From JAVBNO01 sp031551485 (GTDB lineage Bacteria > Bacillota > Clostridia > Oscillospirales > Ruminococcaceae), in the NCBI GenBank assembly GCA_031551485.1, contig JAVBNO010000028.1, forward strand, positions 1 through 48,059: 48,059 nt of DNA, in the 5' to 3' direction. Numbering within the stretch: the stretch's first letter is position 1; each line of letters starts with the position of its first letter. The position numbers were made by a program, and so were the translations under genes. Below the pieces are notes generated by a model. That model saw only the letters and a program-made list of their open reading frames with translations, was not told the DNA's origin and did not search any database. This document shows positions 6,929 to 14,596 of the stretch, in pieces.

Positions 6929-8095
6929 ATGCGCAAAAAATTACTTTCCTGGTTGCTGGTTTTAGCCTTGCTAACACTTTGCACGACGGGGTGTAACGGT
7001 CAAACACCTGCAGAAATAAGTGAGCCCGATGGGTCAGTAGGAGATTCCCAACAGCTGGAGCGCTATAACGCACCCATCGAAGACATTACAATACTCTCTA
7101 TTACATTTATGACTGCATCTTCACCATCGGGCACCGACAATTCTGCGGAAAGCGACGAAACCACATCAAGTTCCGGCACAACGCCTGCCAATCTTTTGCA
7201 GCTGGCGCAGCCGCCTGCCGGTTCCCAGCTTATGCTCATGAAAACGTCGATGGGCGACATTACTTTCATGCTCTTTTCCGACGAGGTGCCCAAAGCGGTG
7301 GAAAATTTTGTTTTGTTGGCCAAAGCCGGTTACTACGATGGTCAAAATTTTTACCGCGTCGTCAAAGAGCTGATGATTTTGGGGGGCGATCCTTTGGGCA
7401 ATGGCCATGGTGGCCAAAGTGCCTGGGGCGGTTACTTCCCCGGTGAAGCGAGCCCCAAGCTGTGGTGCTTTTCCGGTGCGCTGGCCTACGCAAATGGCGG
7501 CCGGGATGAGGGCGGTGCTTTTCGCAACGGCAGCCAGTTCTTTATTGTGGAGGGAACCTCCCCCGACGAGCTGTCCACCATGACCGCCCGCCAAGCCATG
7601 GTCAAATGGGGAATGGCGGAAGATTCAGCCAATGTCTATGCCCAGCAGTTGTTTGGGCCCAATGCCACCACCGCCTCGGTTCAAAGTTTGCTGGAGGCCT
7701 GGGGCTTTCCGGAAGAGGTGGCAAAAGCCTATATCAGCATGGGCGGCTATCCCCTTTTCGATATCAACAGCAGACGGGGCATGGTGGATAAGAATTACAC
7801 CGTGTTCGGCCAGGTTGTAGAGGGGATGGATGTGGTCCACGCCATTGCGGCGGTGGAGACCCAGACCGTCCGCTATGAATACTCTCCCGCCCATCCCGAG
7901 GACTCGGCCAAAAATACCGCGCCGGTATCCACGCCTGAATCGACTTCATCGTCTGCGTCGTCAGAGCTTTCGCAAGCCTCTTCCTCTTCTGCTTCTGCCG
8001 AGGAGCCGTCCTCCGCCCCACCTGAATCAGTAGAGTCCCTGCCTCCGTCATCCCAGGACGCCACCAGCCAAGACGAGGAAGTACTCACGTTATAA
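6929..8095 (+). CDS. Cyclophilin-type lipoprotein 3, apparently with relocated terminal strand
   Basis: A 388-residue lipoprotein (signal 1-21, probable lipid Cys22 in CTTGC). The start at 6929 is favoured over the in-frame ATG at 6911 because GGGGG lies 8 bases upstream and the basic MRKK start of the signal follows. Cyclophilin domain from about 101. In FYRVVKELMILGGD (141-154) Arg143 and Met149 are kept, but the Phe60 and Gln63 positions are Leu148 and Leu151. The closing strand that ends paralogues 1 and 2 is missing at the C-terminus, while a matching segment APIEDITILSITFMT lies at 48-62, before the domain. The C-terminus is instead a Ser/Pro/Glu-rich tail (about 325-388). Confidence 0.88.
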   Translation: MRKKLLSWLLVLALLTLCTTGCNGQTPAEISEPDGSVGDSQQLERYNAPIEDITILSITFMTASSPSGTDNSAESDETTSSSGTTPANLLQLAQPPAGSQLMLMKTSMGDITFMLFSDEVPKAVENFVLLAKAGYYDGQNFYRVVKELMILGGDPLGNGHGGQSAWGGYFPGEASPKLWCFSGALAYANGGRDEGGAFRNGSQFFIVEGTSPDELSTMTARQAMVKWGMAEDSANVYAQQLFGPNATTASVQSLLEAWGFPEEVAKAYISMGGYPLFDINSRRGMVDKNYTVFGQVVEGMDVVHAIAAVETQTVRYEYSPAHPEDSAKNTAPVSTPESTSSSASSELSQASSSSASAEEPSSAPPESVESLPPSSQDATSQDEEVLTL

Positions 8096-8111
8096 GCGAC
8101 AAAGCCATACA

Positions 8112-8156
8112 AAACACCCCGGCGCGTACACGTTGAACGTACGCTCCGGGGTGTTT
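8112..8156. terminator. Bidirectional terminator, cyclophilins and rplQ
   Basis: AAACACCCCGG (8112-8122) pairs with CCGGGGTGTTT (8146-8156), with further partial pairing in the loop. It lies between convergent units and can end both the cyclophilin operon and the superoperon after rplQ. Confidence 0.85.
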
Positions 8157-8178
8157 AAATGTGTGCATAATGTTGTAA

Positions 8179-8520
8179 TTAGACCAGTTCAATAATCGCC
8201 ATTTCGGCTGCGTCGCCCCGGCGAGGACCAGTTTTGATAATGCGTGTATAGCCGCCGTTGCGCTCCGCGTAGGTGGGCGCAATTTCATCAAGCAGCTTTT
8301 TCGCCACTGTCTCCTTGGTGATAAAAGAGAAGATGCGGCGTTTGGCGTGCAGGTCGTTTTGGCGCGCGACGGTGATCATCTTTTCTGCCACCGAACGAAC
8401 TTCTTTGGCCCGGGTAACGGTGGTTTCTATTTTGCCATTTTCGAACAGATAGGTTACCATTGCCCGCAGCATGGCCATCCTGTGGTCGGATGGTCTACCC
8501 AGTTTTCTGGTGCCCGACAT
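8179..8520 (-). CDS. rplQ: 50S ribosomal protein L17
   Basis: Large-subunit protein near the tunnel exit. The 113 residues start with the signature GTRKLGRPSDHRMAMLRAMVTYLF and keep the KEVRSVAEKMI helix; the C-terminus GGYTRIIKTGPRRGDAAEMAIIEL is complete. It is the last gene of the superoperon, 72 bases after rpoA. Confidence 0.98.
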   Translation of the reverse strand: MSGTRKLGRPSDHRMAMLRAMVTYLFENGKIETTVTRAKEVRSVAEKMITVARQNDLHAKRRIFSFITKETVAKKLLDEIAPTYAERNGGYTRIIKTGPRRGDAAEMAIIELV

Positions 8521-8592
8521 CGAAAATCACTCCTTTACTCGTAGTGGGAATCCTTCCCCTGTTATACCGAGAACCTGTCTTGACGGTTCCCT

Positions 8593-9549
8593 CTATTCCT
8601 CTTCCCGGTTCAGGTCAAAACCAAGCGACTCCAGCTTGCTGATAACCTCTTCCAGGGACTTTTTGCCCAGGTTACGCACCTTCATCATCTCTTCGGGAGA
8701 TTTGTTGATCAGGTCGCCCACCGTGTTTACGCCGGCCCGTTTCAGGCAATTGAAGGCGCGGACAGAAAGGTCAAGTTCTTCAATAGTCATCTCAAGAGCT
8801 TTTTCCTTACCGGTCTCTTCTTTCTTTTCCATGATCTCGGTAGAACCAACCTCGTCGGAAAGGTCGACAAAGTGGCTAAGTTGTCTATTGAGGATCTTGG
8901 CCGCCAGACTCACTGCCTCCTTGGCGGAGATGGTACCGTTGGTCCATACTTCCAAGGTCAGTTTATCATAGTCGGTGATCTGTTCCACGCGGGTGTTTTC
9001 CACGGTGTAGTTAACCTTAAGCACCGGTGTAAAAATACTGTCGATATAGATGGTGCCAATGGGTGCCTTTTCGGAATCCTGCTGCTTGTTGCGGTCGGCC
9101 GAGACATAGCCCTGGCCTTTGGCAACGGTCAGCTCCATTTCCAGCTTGGCGCCCTTGGACAACGTGGCGATATGCATGCTGGGATTCAGAATTTCCACCT
9201 CGGAATCCGCTTCCACCGAACCGGCGGTAACGGTGCATTCACCCTCGGCAAAAATGTTCACTTTTTTGGGTCCGTCGCAATAAAGTTTTGCCGTAAAGCC
9301 TTTAATGTTCAGGATCAGCTCGGTAACATCTTCTTTGACACCGGGGATGGTGGAAAATTCGTGTTGGATGCCGTTGATGAGCACATTGGTAACGGCTACA
9401 CCTGGAAGAGAGGAGAGTAGAACACGTCTTAAGCTGTTGCCCAGTGTTGTGCCAAATCCCCGGTCAAGAGGCTCGGCCACAAACCGTCCGTATGTGCCGT
9501 CCGGCTTCAGCTCAATGGTTTCTATTTTCGGTTCAATAATTTTTTCCAC
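8593..9549 (-). CDS. rpoA: DNA-directed RNA polymerase subunit alpha
   Basis: Scaffold for RNA polymerase assembly; the C-terminal domain contacts UP elements and activators. In 318 residues the N-terminal domain (about 1-230) shows GTTLGNSLRRVLLSSLPG and the AAKILNRQLSHFVDL end. An acidic linker and the alpha-CTD follow (about 248-310, with LxxLDLSVRAFNCLKRAGVN and RNLGKKSLEEV helix-hairpin-helix motifs). It sits between rpsD and rplQ, as in most Clostridia. Confidence 0.98.
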   Translation of the reverse strand: MEKIIEPKIETIELKPDGTYGRFVAEPLDRGFGTTLGNSLRRVLLSSLPGVAVTNVLINGIQHEFSTIPGVKEDVTELILNIKGFTAKLYCDGPKKVNIFAEGECTVTAGSVEADSEVEILNPSMHIATLSKGAKLEMELTVAKGQGYVSADRNKQQDSEKAPIGTIYIDSIFTPVLKVNYTVENTRVEQITDYDKLTLEVWTNGTISAKEAVSLAAKILNRQLSHFVDLSDEVGSTEIMEKKEETGKEKALEMTIEELDLSVRAFNCLKRAGVNTVGDLINKSPEEMMKVRNLGKKSLEEVISKLESLGFDLNREEE

Positions 9550-9621
9550 TGCTAAAAAACCCTCCTTATCGTGACAAAATCGTCATCGTCTTCTTCCCCT
9601 GTCTGATTGACTGCCCATAGG

Positions 9622-9647
9622 TGATATGCGCCCTAAAGCGCATATCA
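9622..9647 (-). other. Hairpin abutting the rpsD stop codon
   Basis: TGATATGCGC (9622-9631) pairs perfectly with GCGCATATCA (9638-9647) around a 6-nt loop, ending one base before the rpsD stop codon. No T run follows in the direction of transcription, so partial termination, 3'-end protection or S4/alpha control are all possible. Confidence 0.55.
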
Positions 9648-10274
9648 TTATTTGCTGTAGTACTCGACGATGAGATGCTCTTCCACATCCAGTTCGATAT
9701 CATCTCTGGCGGGAAGCTCCACAATCTTAACCGTCAACTTGGTGCGGTCAATGTCCAGCCATTTGGGGGCGGGGCGGGAAGCGTTGTTTTCTACAACAAC
9801 TTTGATTTTGTCGCTCTGGCGGCCTCTTTCAGAAATAGCGATCACATCGCCGGCAGCCAGCAGCATTGAGGGAATGTTGGCCTTGTGGCCGTTAAGGGTG
9901 TAGTGGCCGTGGCGCACCAGCTGCCGTGCTTCCTTGCGGGAAGAGGCAAAGCCGGCCCGATAAACCACATTATCAAGTCTGCTTTCCAACAGTCGGAGCA
10001 GGTTTTCACCGGTCATGCCGGATTTCCGTTCCGCCATCAGGAAGTATTTTTCGAACTGGCTCTCCAACACGCCGTAGTAACGTCTGGCCTGCTGTTTGGC
10101 GCGCAGCTGGATGCCGTATTCCGATGTTTTCTTTCTTGCTTTGCCGTGTTGCCCGGGCACCGAAGCTCTGCGGGTAACCGCACATTTATCGGTATAGCAA
10201 CGGTCGCCTTTTAAAAACAACTTCTTGTTTTCCCGGCGGCAAAGCCGGCAGGAAGCGCCGGTATATCTTGCCAT
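9648..10274 (-). CDS. rpsD: 30S ribosomal protein S4, zinc-type
   Basis: Primary 16S rRNA binding and assembly protein. The 208 residues carry an N-terminal zinc site (Cys9, Cys12, Cys26, Cys31), the C-plus form, then the S4 RNA-binding domain (SRLDNVVYRAGFASSRKEARQLVRHGHYTLNG). S4 represses its own operon in several bacteria. It is 98 bases upstream of rpoA with a strong hairpin right after its stop. Confidence 0.98.
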   Translation of the reverse strand: MARYTGASCRLCRRENKKLFLKGDRCYTDKCAVTRRASVPGQHGKARKKTSEYGIQLRAKQQARRYYGVLESQFEKYFLMAERKSGMTGENLLRLLESRLDNVVYRAGFASSRKEARQLVRHGHYTLNGHKANIPSMLLAAGDVIAISERGRQSDKIKVVVENNASRPAPKWLDIDRTKLTVKIVELPARDDIELDVEEHLIVEYYSK

Positions 10275-10349
10275 ATCTGTTTACCTCCAAATTCATGTTG
10301 TATAAAAGCAAATGGACAGCTGCCTTTATACGGTATACCCTTTGTTTGA

Positions 10350-10754
10350 TTATACACGCCTTCTCTTGGGCGGGCGGCAGCCATTGTGCGGAATTGGGGT
10401 GACGTCTTTAATAAGACTGACTTCCAATCCTGCTGCCTGCAAAGCCCTGATTGCCGCTTCACGGCCCGAACCCGGACCTTTAACAAACACTTCCACCGAC
10501 TTAAGGCCATGTTCCATGGCAGCCTTGGCGGCTGTTTCGGCAGCGGTTTGCGCGGCAAAGGGGGTGGACTTTCTGGAACCTCTGAAGCCAAGTCCGCCTG
10601 CGCTCGCCCACGAGAGGGCATTGCCCTGGGTATCGGTAATGGTCACGATGGTATTGTTAAATGTGGACTGGATGTGTGCCGCACCGCGCTCAATATTTTT
10701 GCGCTCTCTGCGGCGGCGGGTAGTCGCCTTTTTTGCAGTTTGTTGTTTCGCCAT
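10350..10754 (-). CDS. rpsK: 30S ribosomal protein S11
   Basis: Platform protein close to the mRNA exit channel. The 134 residues contain AHIQSTFNNTIVTITDTQGN, the GFRGSRKSTPFAAQTAAE stretch and the terminal NGCRPPKRRRV tail. It lies 24 bases after rpsM. Confidence 0.98.
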   Translation of the reverse strand: MAKQQTAKKATTRRRRERKNIERGAAHIQSTFNNTIVTITDTQGNALSWASAGGLGFRGSRKSTPFAAQTAAETAAKAAMEHGLKSVEVFVKGPGSGREAAIRALQAAGLEVSLIKDVTPIPHNGCRPPKRRRV

Positions 10755-10778
10755 TGATTGATATCCCTCCCTTATCCC

Positions 10779-11147
10779 TTATTTCTTCTTGTTGGCGATG
10801 GTCTTCTTGGGACCTTTGCGGGTTCTGGCATTTGTCTTTGTCCGCTGCCCGCGCACCGGCAGACCTTTCCGGTGGCGAACGCCACGATAACAACCAATCT
10901 CCACAAGGCGTTTAATGCTCAGGGAGACGTCTCTTCTCTTGTCGCCTTCCACCATTAAATTCTTGTCGATATAGTCACGCAGCTTGGATACATCGTCCTC
11001 ACTCAAGTCGCGCACCCGTGTGTCCGGGTTCACGCCGGTGGAGGACAGGATCTGGCTGGCGGTCTTACGCCCTATTCCGAAGATATAGGTAAGCCCGATT
11101 TCAACCCGCTTCTCTCTGGGCAGGTCTACACCAGCAATACGAGCCAT
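10779..11147 (-). CDS. rpsM: 30S ribosomal protein S13
   Basis: Head protein contacting the P-site tRNA and bridging to L5. The 122 residues start MARIAGVDLPREKRVEIGLTY and end in the basic, tRNA-facing tail with RGQRTKTNARTRKGPKK. It is 70 bases downstream of rpmJ. Confidence 0.98.
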   Translation of the reverse strand: MARIAGVDLPREKRVEIGLTYIFGIGRKTASQILSSTGVNPDTRVRDLSEDDVSKLRDYIDKNLMVEGDKRRDVSLSIKRLVEIGCYRGVRHRKGLPVRGQRTKTNARTRKGPKKTIANKKK

Positions 11148-11217
11148 ACTGATAGCACCTCCGTTAAAAAATTCGTTGGCCCGCGGCCCTCTAAAAAGGC
11201 CCGGGATGTAAAGAGCA

Positions 11218-11331
11218 TTAGCCCTGACGCTGTTTATGCTTGGGGTTATCGCAAATGACCATAATACGGCCTTTGCGCTTGATGATCTTGCATTTTTCGC
11301 AGATGGGCTTGACTGAAGGTTTTACTTTCAT
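11218..11331 (-). CDS. rpmJ: 50S ribosomal protein L36, zinc-type
   Basis: A 37-residue protein, MKVKPSVKPICEKCKIIKRK then GRIMVICDNPKHKQRQG. The zinc ligands Cys11, Cys14, Cys27 and His32 are all present. Its place between infA and rpsM is the standard one. Confidence 0.97.
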   Translation of the reverse strand: MKVKPSVKPICEKCKIIKRKGRIMVICDNPKHKQRQG

Positions 11332-11367
11332 TTTGGAATACCTCCCTTTGGTTCGCCATGAATCGGA

Positions 11368-11586
11368 TTATTTGGAACGCCAGGTGATGCGTCCTTTGGT
11401 CAGGTCGTAAGGTGAAATTTCCACCGTTACTTTATCGCCAGGCAAAATCCGAATGAAGTTCATCCGCAGCTTGCCGGAGATGTGAGCCAGAATCTTATGT
11501 CCGTTTGGCAGCTCCACTTTGAACTGCGCATTGGGCAAAGCTTCTTCTACAATACCCTCGATTTCAATAACATCATCTTTAGCCAA
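11368..11586 (-). CDS. infA: Translation initiation factor IF-1 (TTG start)
   Basis: OB-fold factor that binds the 30S A site during initiation. The start is set at TTG (11586) because AAGGAGGG lies 7 bases upstream and this gives LAKDDVIEIEGIV as the N-terminus and exactly 72 residues, the family standard. An in-frame ATG 24 bases upstream would add an eight-residue extension and has no ribosome site. The gene overlaps the end of the KOW gene by 8 bases, so translational coupling is likely. Confidence 0.96.
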   Translation of the reverse strand: MAKDDVIEIEGIVEEALPNAQFKVELPNGHKILAHISGKLRMNFIRILPGDKVTVEISPYDLTKGRITWRSK

Positions 11587-11845
11587 ATACAGTCCCTCCT
11601 TCTGGGTCACGGTTAAACGGCCGCAGCGCTGCGGCCAGCTGCCGGTTCGTTTGTATATCGCCTAAATCCAGGCAGGTGCCGGTACACCGCAGATGAATCG
11701 GATTTTTCTTCTTGGGGCTTTCCAGCTTGCGCAGCTGGCCGTCCGCAATGTAGCAAAACCCTTCTTTTACATCCACCAGCGCATAAAAGCTGCCGGCATC
11801 ATGTCCTTTCACAGATTTGACCACCCGCCCGGGCTCCAGTGTCAT
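11579..11845 (-). CDS. KOW-domain RNA-binding protein (L14e-like)
   Basis: An 88-residue protein with an N-terminal KOW motif (PGRVVKSVKGHDAGSFYALVD), as in the small bacterial relatives of archaeal/eukaryotic L14e, L6e and L27e. Clostridia commonly carry it between map and infA, as here. A conserved KKKNPIHL segment follows the KOW fold. It probably binds RNA or the ribosome, but its role is not established. It lies 21 bases after map and overlaps infA by 8 bases. Confidence 0.88.
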   Translation of the reverse strand: MTLEPGRVVKSVKGHDAGSFYALVDVKEGFCYIADGQLRKLESPKKKNPIHLRCTGTCLDLGDIQTNRQLAAALRPFNRDPEGGTVFG

Positions 11846-11866
11846 CTGCCGCCACCTCCTTTGATC

Positions 11867-12616
11867 TTATCGGGCCAAAGTTAAAATCTCCGCCCCGTTT
11901 TCGGTGACGACAATGCTGTGCTCAAAATGGGCGGAAAGGCTTCCGTCACAACTCACAACTGTCCACTCATCCTCCAGCACAACAACTCCGCCGCCGCCCA
12001 TGTTCACCATAGGCTCGATGGCAATGGTCATGCCTGGGGAGAGGCGAACCCCCCGCCCTGCCGTGCCGTAATTGGGCACCTCGGGGGACTCGTGCAGGTC
12101 CCGGCCCACGCCGTGGCCCACAAACTCTTTGACAACTCCGTACCCAAAACTTTCGGCGTACTCCTGCACTGCGGATGATACATCCCCAATGCGGCCATCC
12201 GCCCTGGCGGCGGCAATGCCCTTGTAAAGACAGGCCTTTGTTACTTCCAACAGTTTGGCGGCCTGGGGTGAAATACACCCTGCGCCGATGGTGGCAGCGT
12301 TGTCTCCGTGAAACCCTTGGTAGCAGGCGCCTACATCGATGCTCACAATATCCCCCTCCTCAATGATGCGAGGGCCGGGGATGCCGTGAATGACCTGCTC
12401 GTTGATCGAGATGCAGGCGGCGGCGGGAAACCCGCCATATCCCAAAAAAGAGGGGGTTGCGCCTTCGGCCAAAATGACCTTGTGAATCATGCGATTGACC
12501 GCTTCGGTCGTGGTTCCGGGTTTGACGGCCTCAAGGCCTGCTTCCAGCGCCAAAGCGGAAATGCGTCCCGCCTTGCGCATCATTTCAAGTTCCCGGTTAT
12601 TCTTTATGATAATCAT
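11867..12616 (-). CDS. map: Methionine aminopeptidase, type I
   Basis: Removes the initiator methionine from nascent proteins after deformylation. The 249 residues show the pita-bread fold motifs: substrate His in QVIHGIP, metal ligands in SIDVGACYQGFHGDNA (two Asp), GHGVGRDLHE, the IEPM glutamate and EHSIVV near the end. No SH3-like N-terminal extension, so type Ia. It is coupled to adk (4-base gap). Confidence 0.97.
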   Translation of the reverse strand: MIIIKNNRELEMMRKAGRISALALEAGLEAVKPGTTTEAVNRMIHKVILAEGATPSFLGYGGFPAAACISINEQVIHGIPGPRIIEEGDIVSIDVGACYQGFHGDNAATIGAGCISPQAAKLLEVTKACLYKGIAAARADGRIGDVSSAVQEYAESFGYGVVKEFVGHGVGRDLHESPEVPNYGTAGRGVRLSPGMTIAIEPMVNMGGGGVVVLEDEWTVVSCDGSLSAHFEHSIVVTENGAEILTLAR

Positions 12617-12620
12617 GGAT

Positions 12621-13253
12621 TCAAGACTCCAATGCGGCTTGGGTCAACCGAGTGGTATCTTCCAGCTTCTCCTGGCTATATACGATTCGCAGCTTGCCCT
12701 GTCGCGTGTAGTACGCTTTCAGCGGCTCGGTTTGCATGTGATAGACATGCAGCCTTTCCCGCACTGTCTCCGGCTGGTCGTCCTTGCGGGTCACCAGGTC
12801 GGCACCGCACTTGTCACACACGCCCTCCACCGTGGGAGGATTGTGCAACACATGATAACTGGCGCCACAACTGTTGCAAACCCGCCGCCCGGTCAGCCTT
12901 CGCTCGATTTCCACGTCCGCCAGTTCGATGCCGATCACTTTGTCAATGACAATACCCATGGCATCCAATGCTTCCGCTTGGGGCACTGTGCGGGGGAAAC
13001 CGTCCAGGATAAACCCGTTTTGGCAGTCCGGCTGGGCAAGCCGCTCCTGAATAATGCCGATGACGACCGCATCGGGTACAAGCTTGCCGTCATCCACATA
13101 CGCCTTTGCCTCCAGACCCATAGGGCTGCCGGAGGCCATGGCTTCGCGGATGATGTTGCCGGTTGAAATGGCCGGAATGGAAAGCTGCTGGCAAATGATG
13201 TCAGCCTGGGTGCCTTTGCCGCTCCCCGGTGCGCCAAGAAGAATCAGCTTCAT
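12621..13253 (-). CDS. adk: Adenylate kinase, zinc-type long form
   Basis: Catalyses ATP + AMP to 2 ADP. The 210 residues start MKLILLGAPGSGKGTQ (P-loop 7-15), with FILDGFPRT and a LID domain bearing a zinc site of the CNSC and CDKC pairs, as in Gram-positive long forms. The ATG at 13253 follows GGGGTG and gives the canonical N-terminus. It lies 31 bases after secY, the usual secY-adk-map order. Confidence 0.97.
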   Translation of the reverse strand: MKLILLGAPGSGKGTQADIICQQLSIPAISTGNIIREAMASGSPMGLEAKAYVDDGKLVPDAVVIGIIQERLAQPDCQNGFILDGFPRTVPQAEALDAMGIVIDKVIGIELADVEIERRLTGRRVCNSCGASYHVLHNPPTVEGVCDKCGADLVTRKDDQPETVRERLHVYHMQTEPLKAYYTRQGKLRIVYSQEKLEDTTRLTQAALES

Positions 13254-13284
13254 GCCATCACCCCACAAAAATCTTTTGTCAATT

Positions 13285-14595
13285 TTATTCCAGGAAACCT
13301 TTGTAGTGCCGCATCATCATTTGGCTTTCCAGACTGCGTACCGTATCCAGTGCCACGCCGACAACGATGATGATGGATGTACCGCCCAAAGCAATGTTCA
13401 TCTTGGCAAACGCGCCCAGGAAGATAGGCAGAATGGCGATGAAAGCCAGGAACAAGGCGCCCACCAATGTGATCTTGGAAATGATCTTGGAAATGAAGTC
13501 CGAGGTGGGTTTGCCGGGGCGAATGCCGGGAATGGTACCGTTGTTCTTGCGCAAATCGTTGGCGATTTGAATGGGATTGTACTGGATGGCAATGTAGAAA
13601 TAGTTAAACGCGATGATGAGTACAAAGTACAAAAGCGCATATTGGATGGTGTTGTAGTTAAACCAGCCTAAGAAATTGTACAGACCATGGTAAAAGGCGG
13701 TGGAAATCTCGGTCGGCGGGGCCAAAAATCCGCGAATTGTGCCGGGAATGGCCAGGAACGAGCTGGCAAAGATGATGGGCAGCACGCCGGACATATTCAC
13801 CTTTACCGGGAAATACGAGGAGTTTCCGCCGTACATTTTCCGTCCGACAACCCGTTTGGCATACTGGATTGGAATCCGGCGCTCGGCATTGGTCATCAAA
13901 ATGATGATGACAATGAGCACCAGGAACAAAAGCACGATGCCCGGGACGAGGAAATAGTACTGCAGGCTGCCGCTGGCGCCCAGCATAAAGTACTGGTAGA
14001 GATGTTGAAGGGCCGCGGGACCGCGGGAGACGATGCCGGCAAACAGAATCAGCGAGATGCCGTTTCCAATGCCTTTTTCGTCAATTCGCTCGCCCAGCCA
14101 CACAACCATCATCGCGCCTGCCACAAAAGCCGTAATGATAACGGCACCTGTCAGAATGCCGGAGAAACCTTCCACATAGCTGACGGCCTGCTGGTTGCGG
14201 AACATAATATAGTAGGCAGTTGCCTGCAAAACAGCCAAACCCACCGTTACATAACGGGTGATCTGCTGAATCTTTTTTCGGCCCTCTTCCCCTTCTTTCT
14301 GCATCCGCTCCAGGGCGGGAATCGCCACCGTCAAAAGCTGCATGACAATGGACGATGTGATGTAGGGGGAGATGGAGAGCGCAAATAAAGTCGCCCGGGA
14401 AAAAGCGCCACCGGTCAGGATATCCAGATAGCCCAGCAGGTTACCCGCCTGCAGCATGCCTGCCAGTGCGGCAGGATTGAGAAAGGGCACCGGAATCGCC
14501 GAACCCAACCTGACAATGACTAATATCATCAGGGTGTAAAGTATTTTTTTGCGAATTTCTTCTACTTTCCAGGCGTTTCTGAGCGTTTCAAACAT
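13285..14595 (-). CDS. secY: Protein translocase subunit SecY
   Basis: Channel subunit of the Sec translocon. The 436 residues start MFETLRNAWKVEEIRKKILYT, contain about ten hydrophobic segments, the SGGAFSR-type plug region (TGGAFSRATLFALSI), and the conserved cytoplasmic loops ERRIPIQYAKRVVG and IRPGKPTSDFI. It starts one base past the rplO stop, so it is translationally coupled to rplO. Confidence 0.98.
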   Translation of the reverse strand: MFETLRNAWKVEEIRKKILYTLMILVIVRLGSAIPVPFLNPAALAGMLQAGNLLGYLDILTGGAFSRATLFALSISPYITSSIVMQLLTVAIPALERMQKEGEEGRKKIQQITRYVTVGLAVLQATAYYIMFRNQQAVSYVEGFSGILTGAVIITAFVAGAMMVVWLGERIDEKGIGNGISLILFAGIVSRGPAALQHLYQYFMLGASGSLQYYFLVPGIVLLFLVLIVIIILMTNAERRIPIQYAKRVVGRKMYGGNSSYFPVKVNMSGVLPIIFASSFLAIPGTIRGFLAPPTEISTAFYHGLYNFLGWFNYNTIQYALLYFVLIIAFNYFYIAIQYNPIQIANDLRKNNGTIPGIRPGKPTSDFISKIISKITLVGALFLAFIAILPIFLGAFAKMNIALGGTSIIIVVGVALDTVRSLESQMMMRHYKGFLE

Positions 14596-14596
14596 C

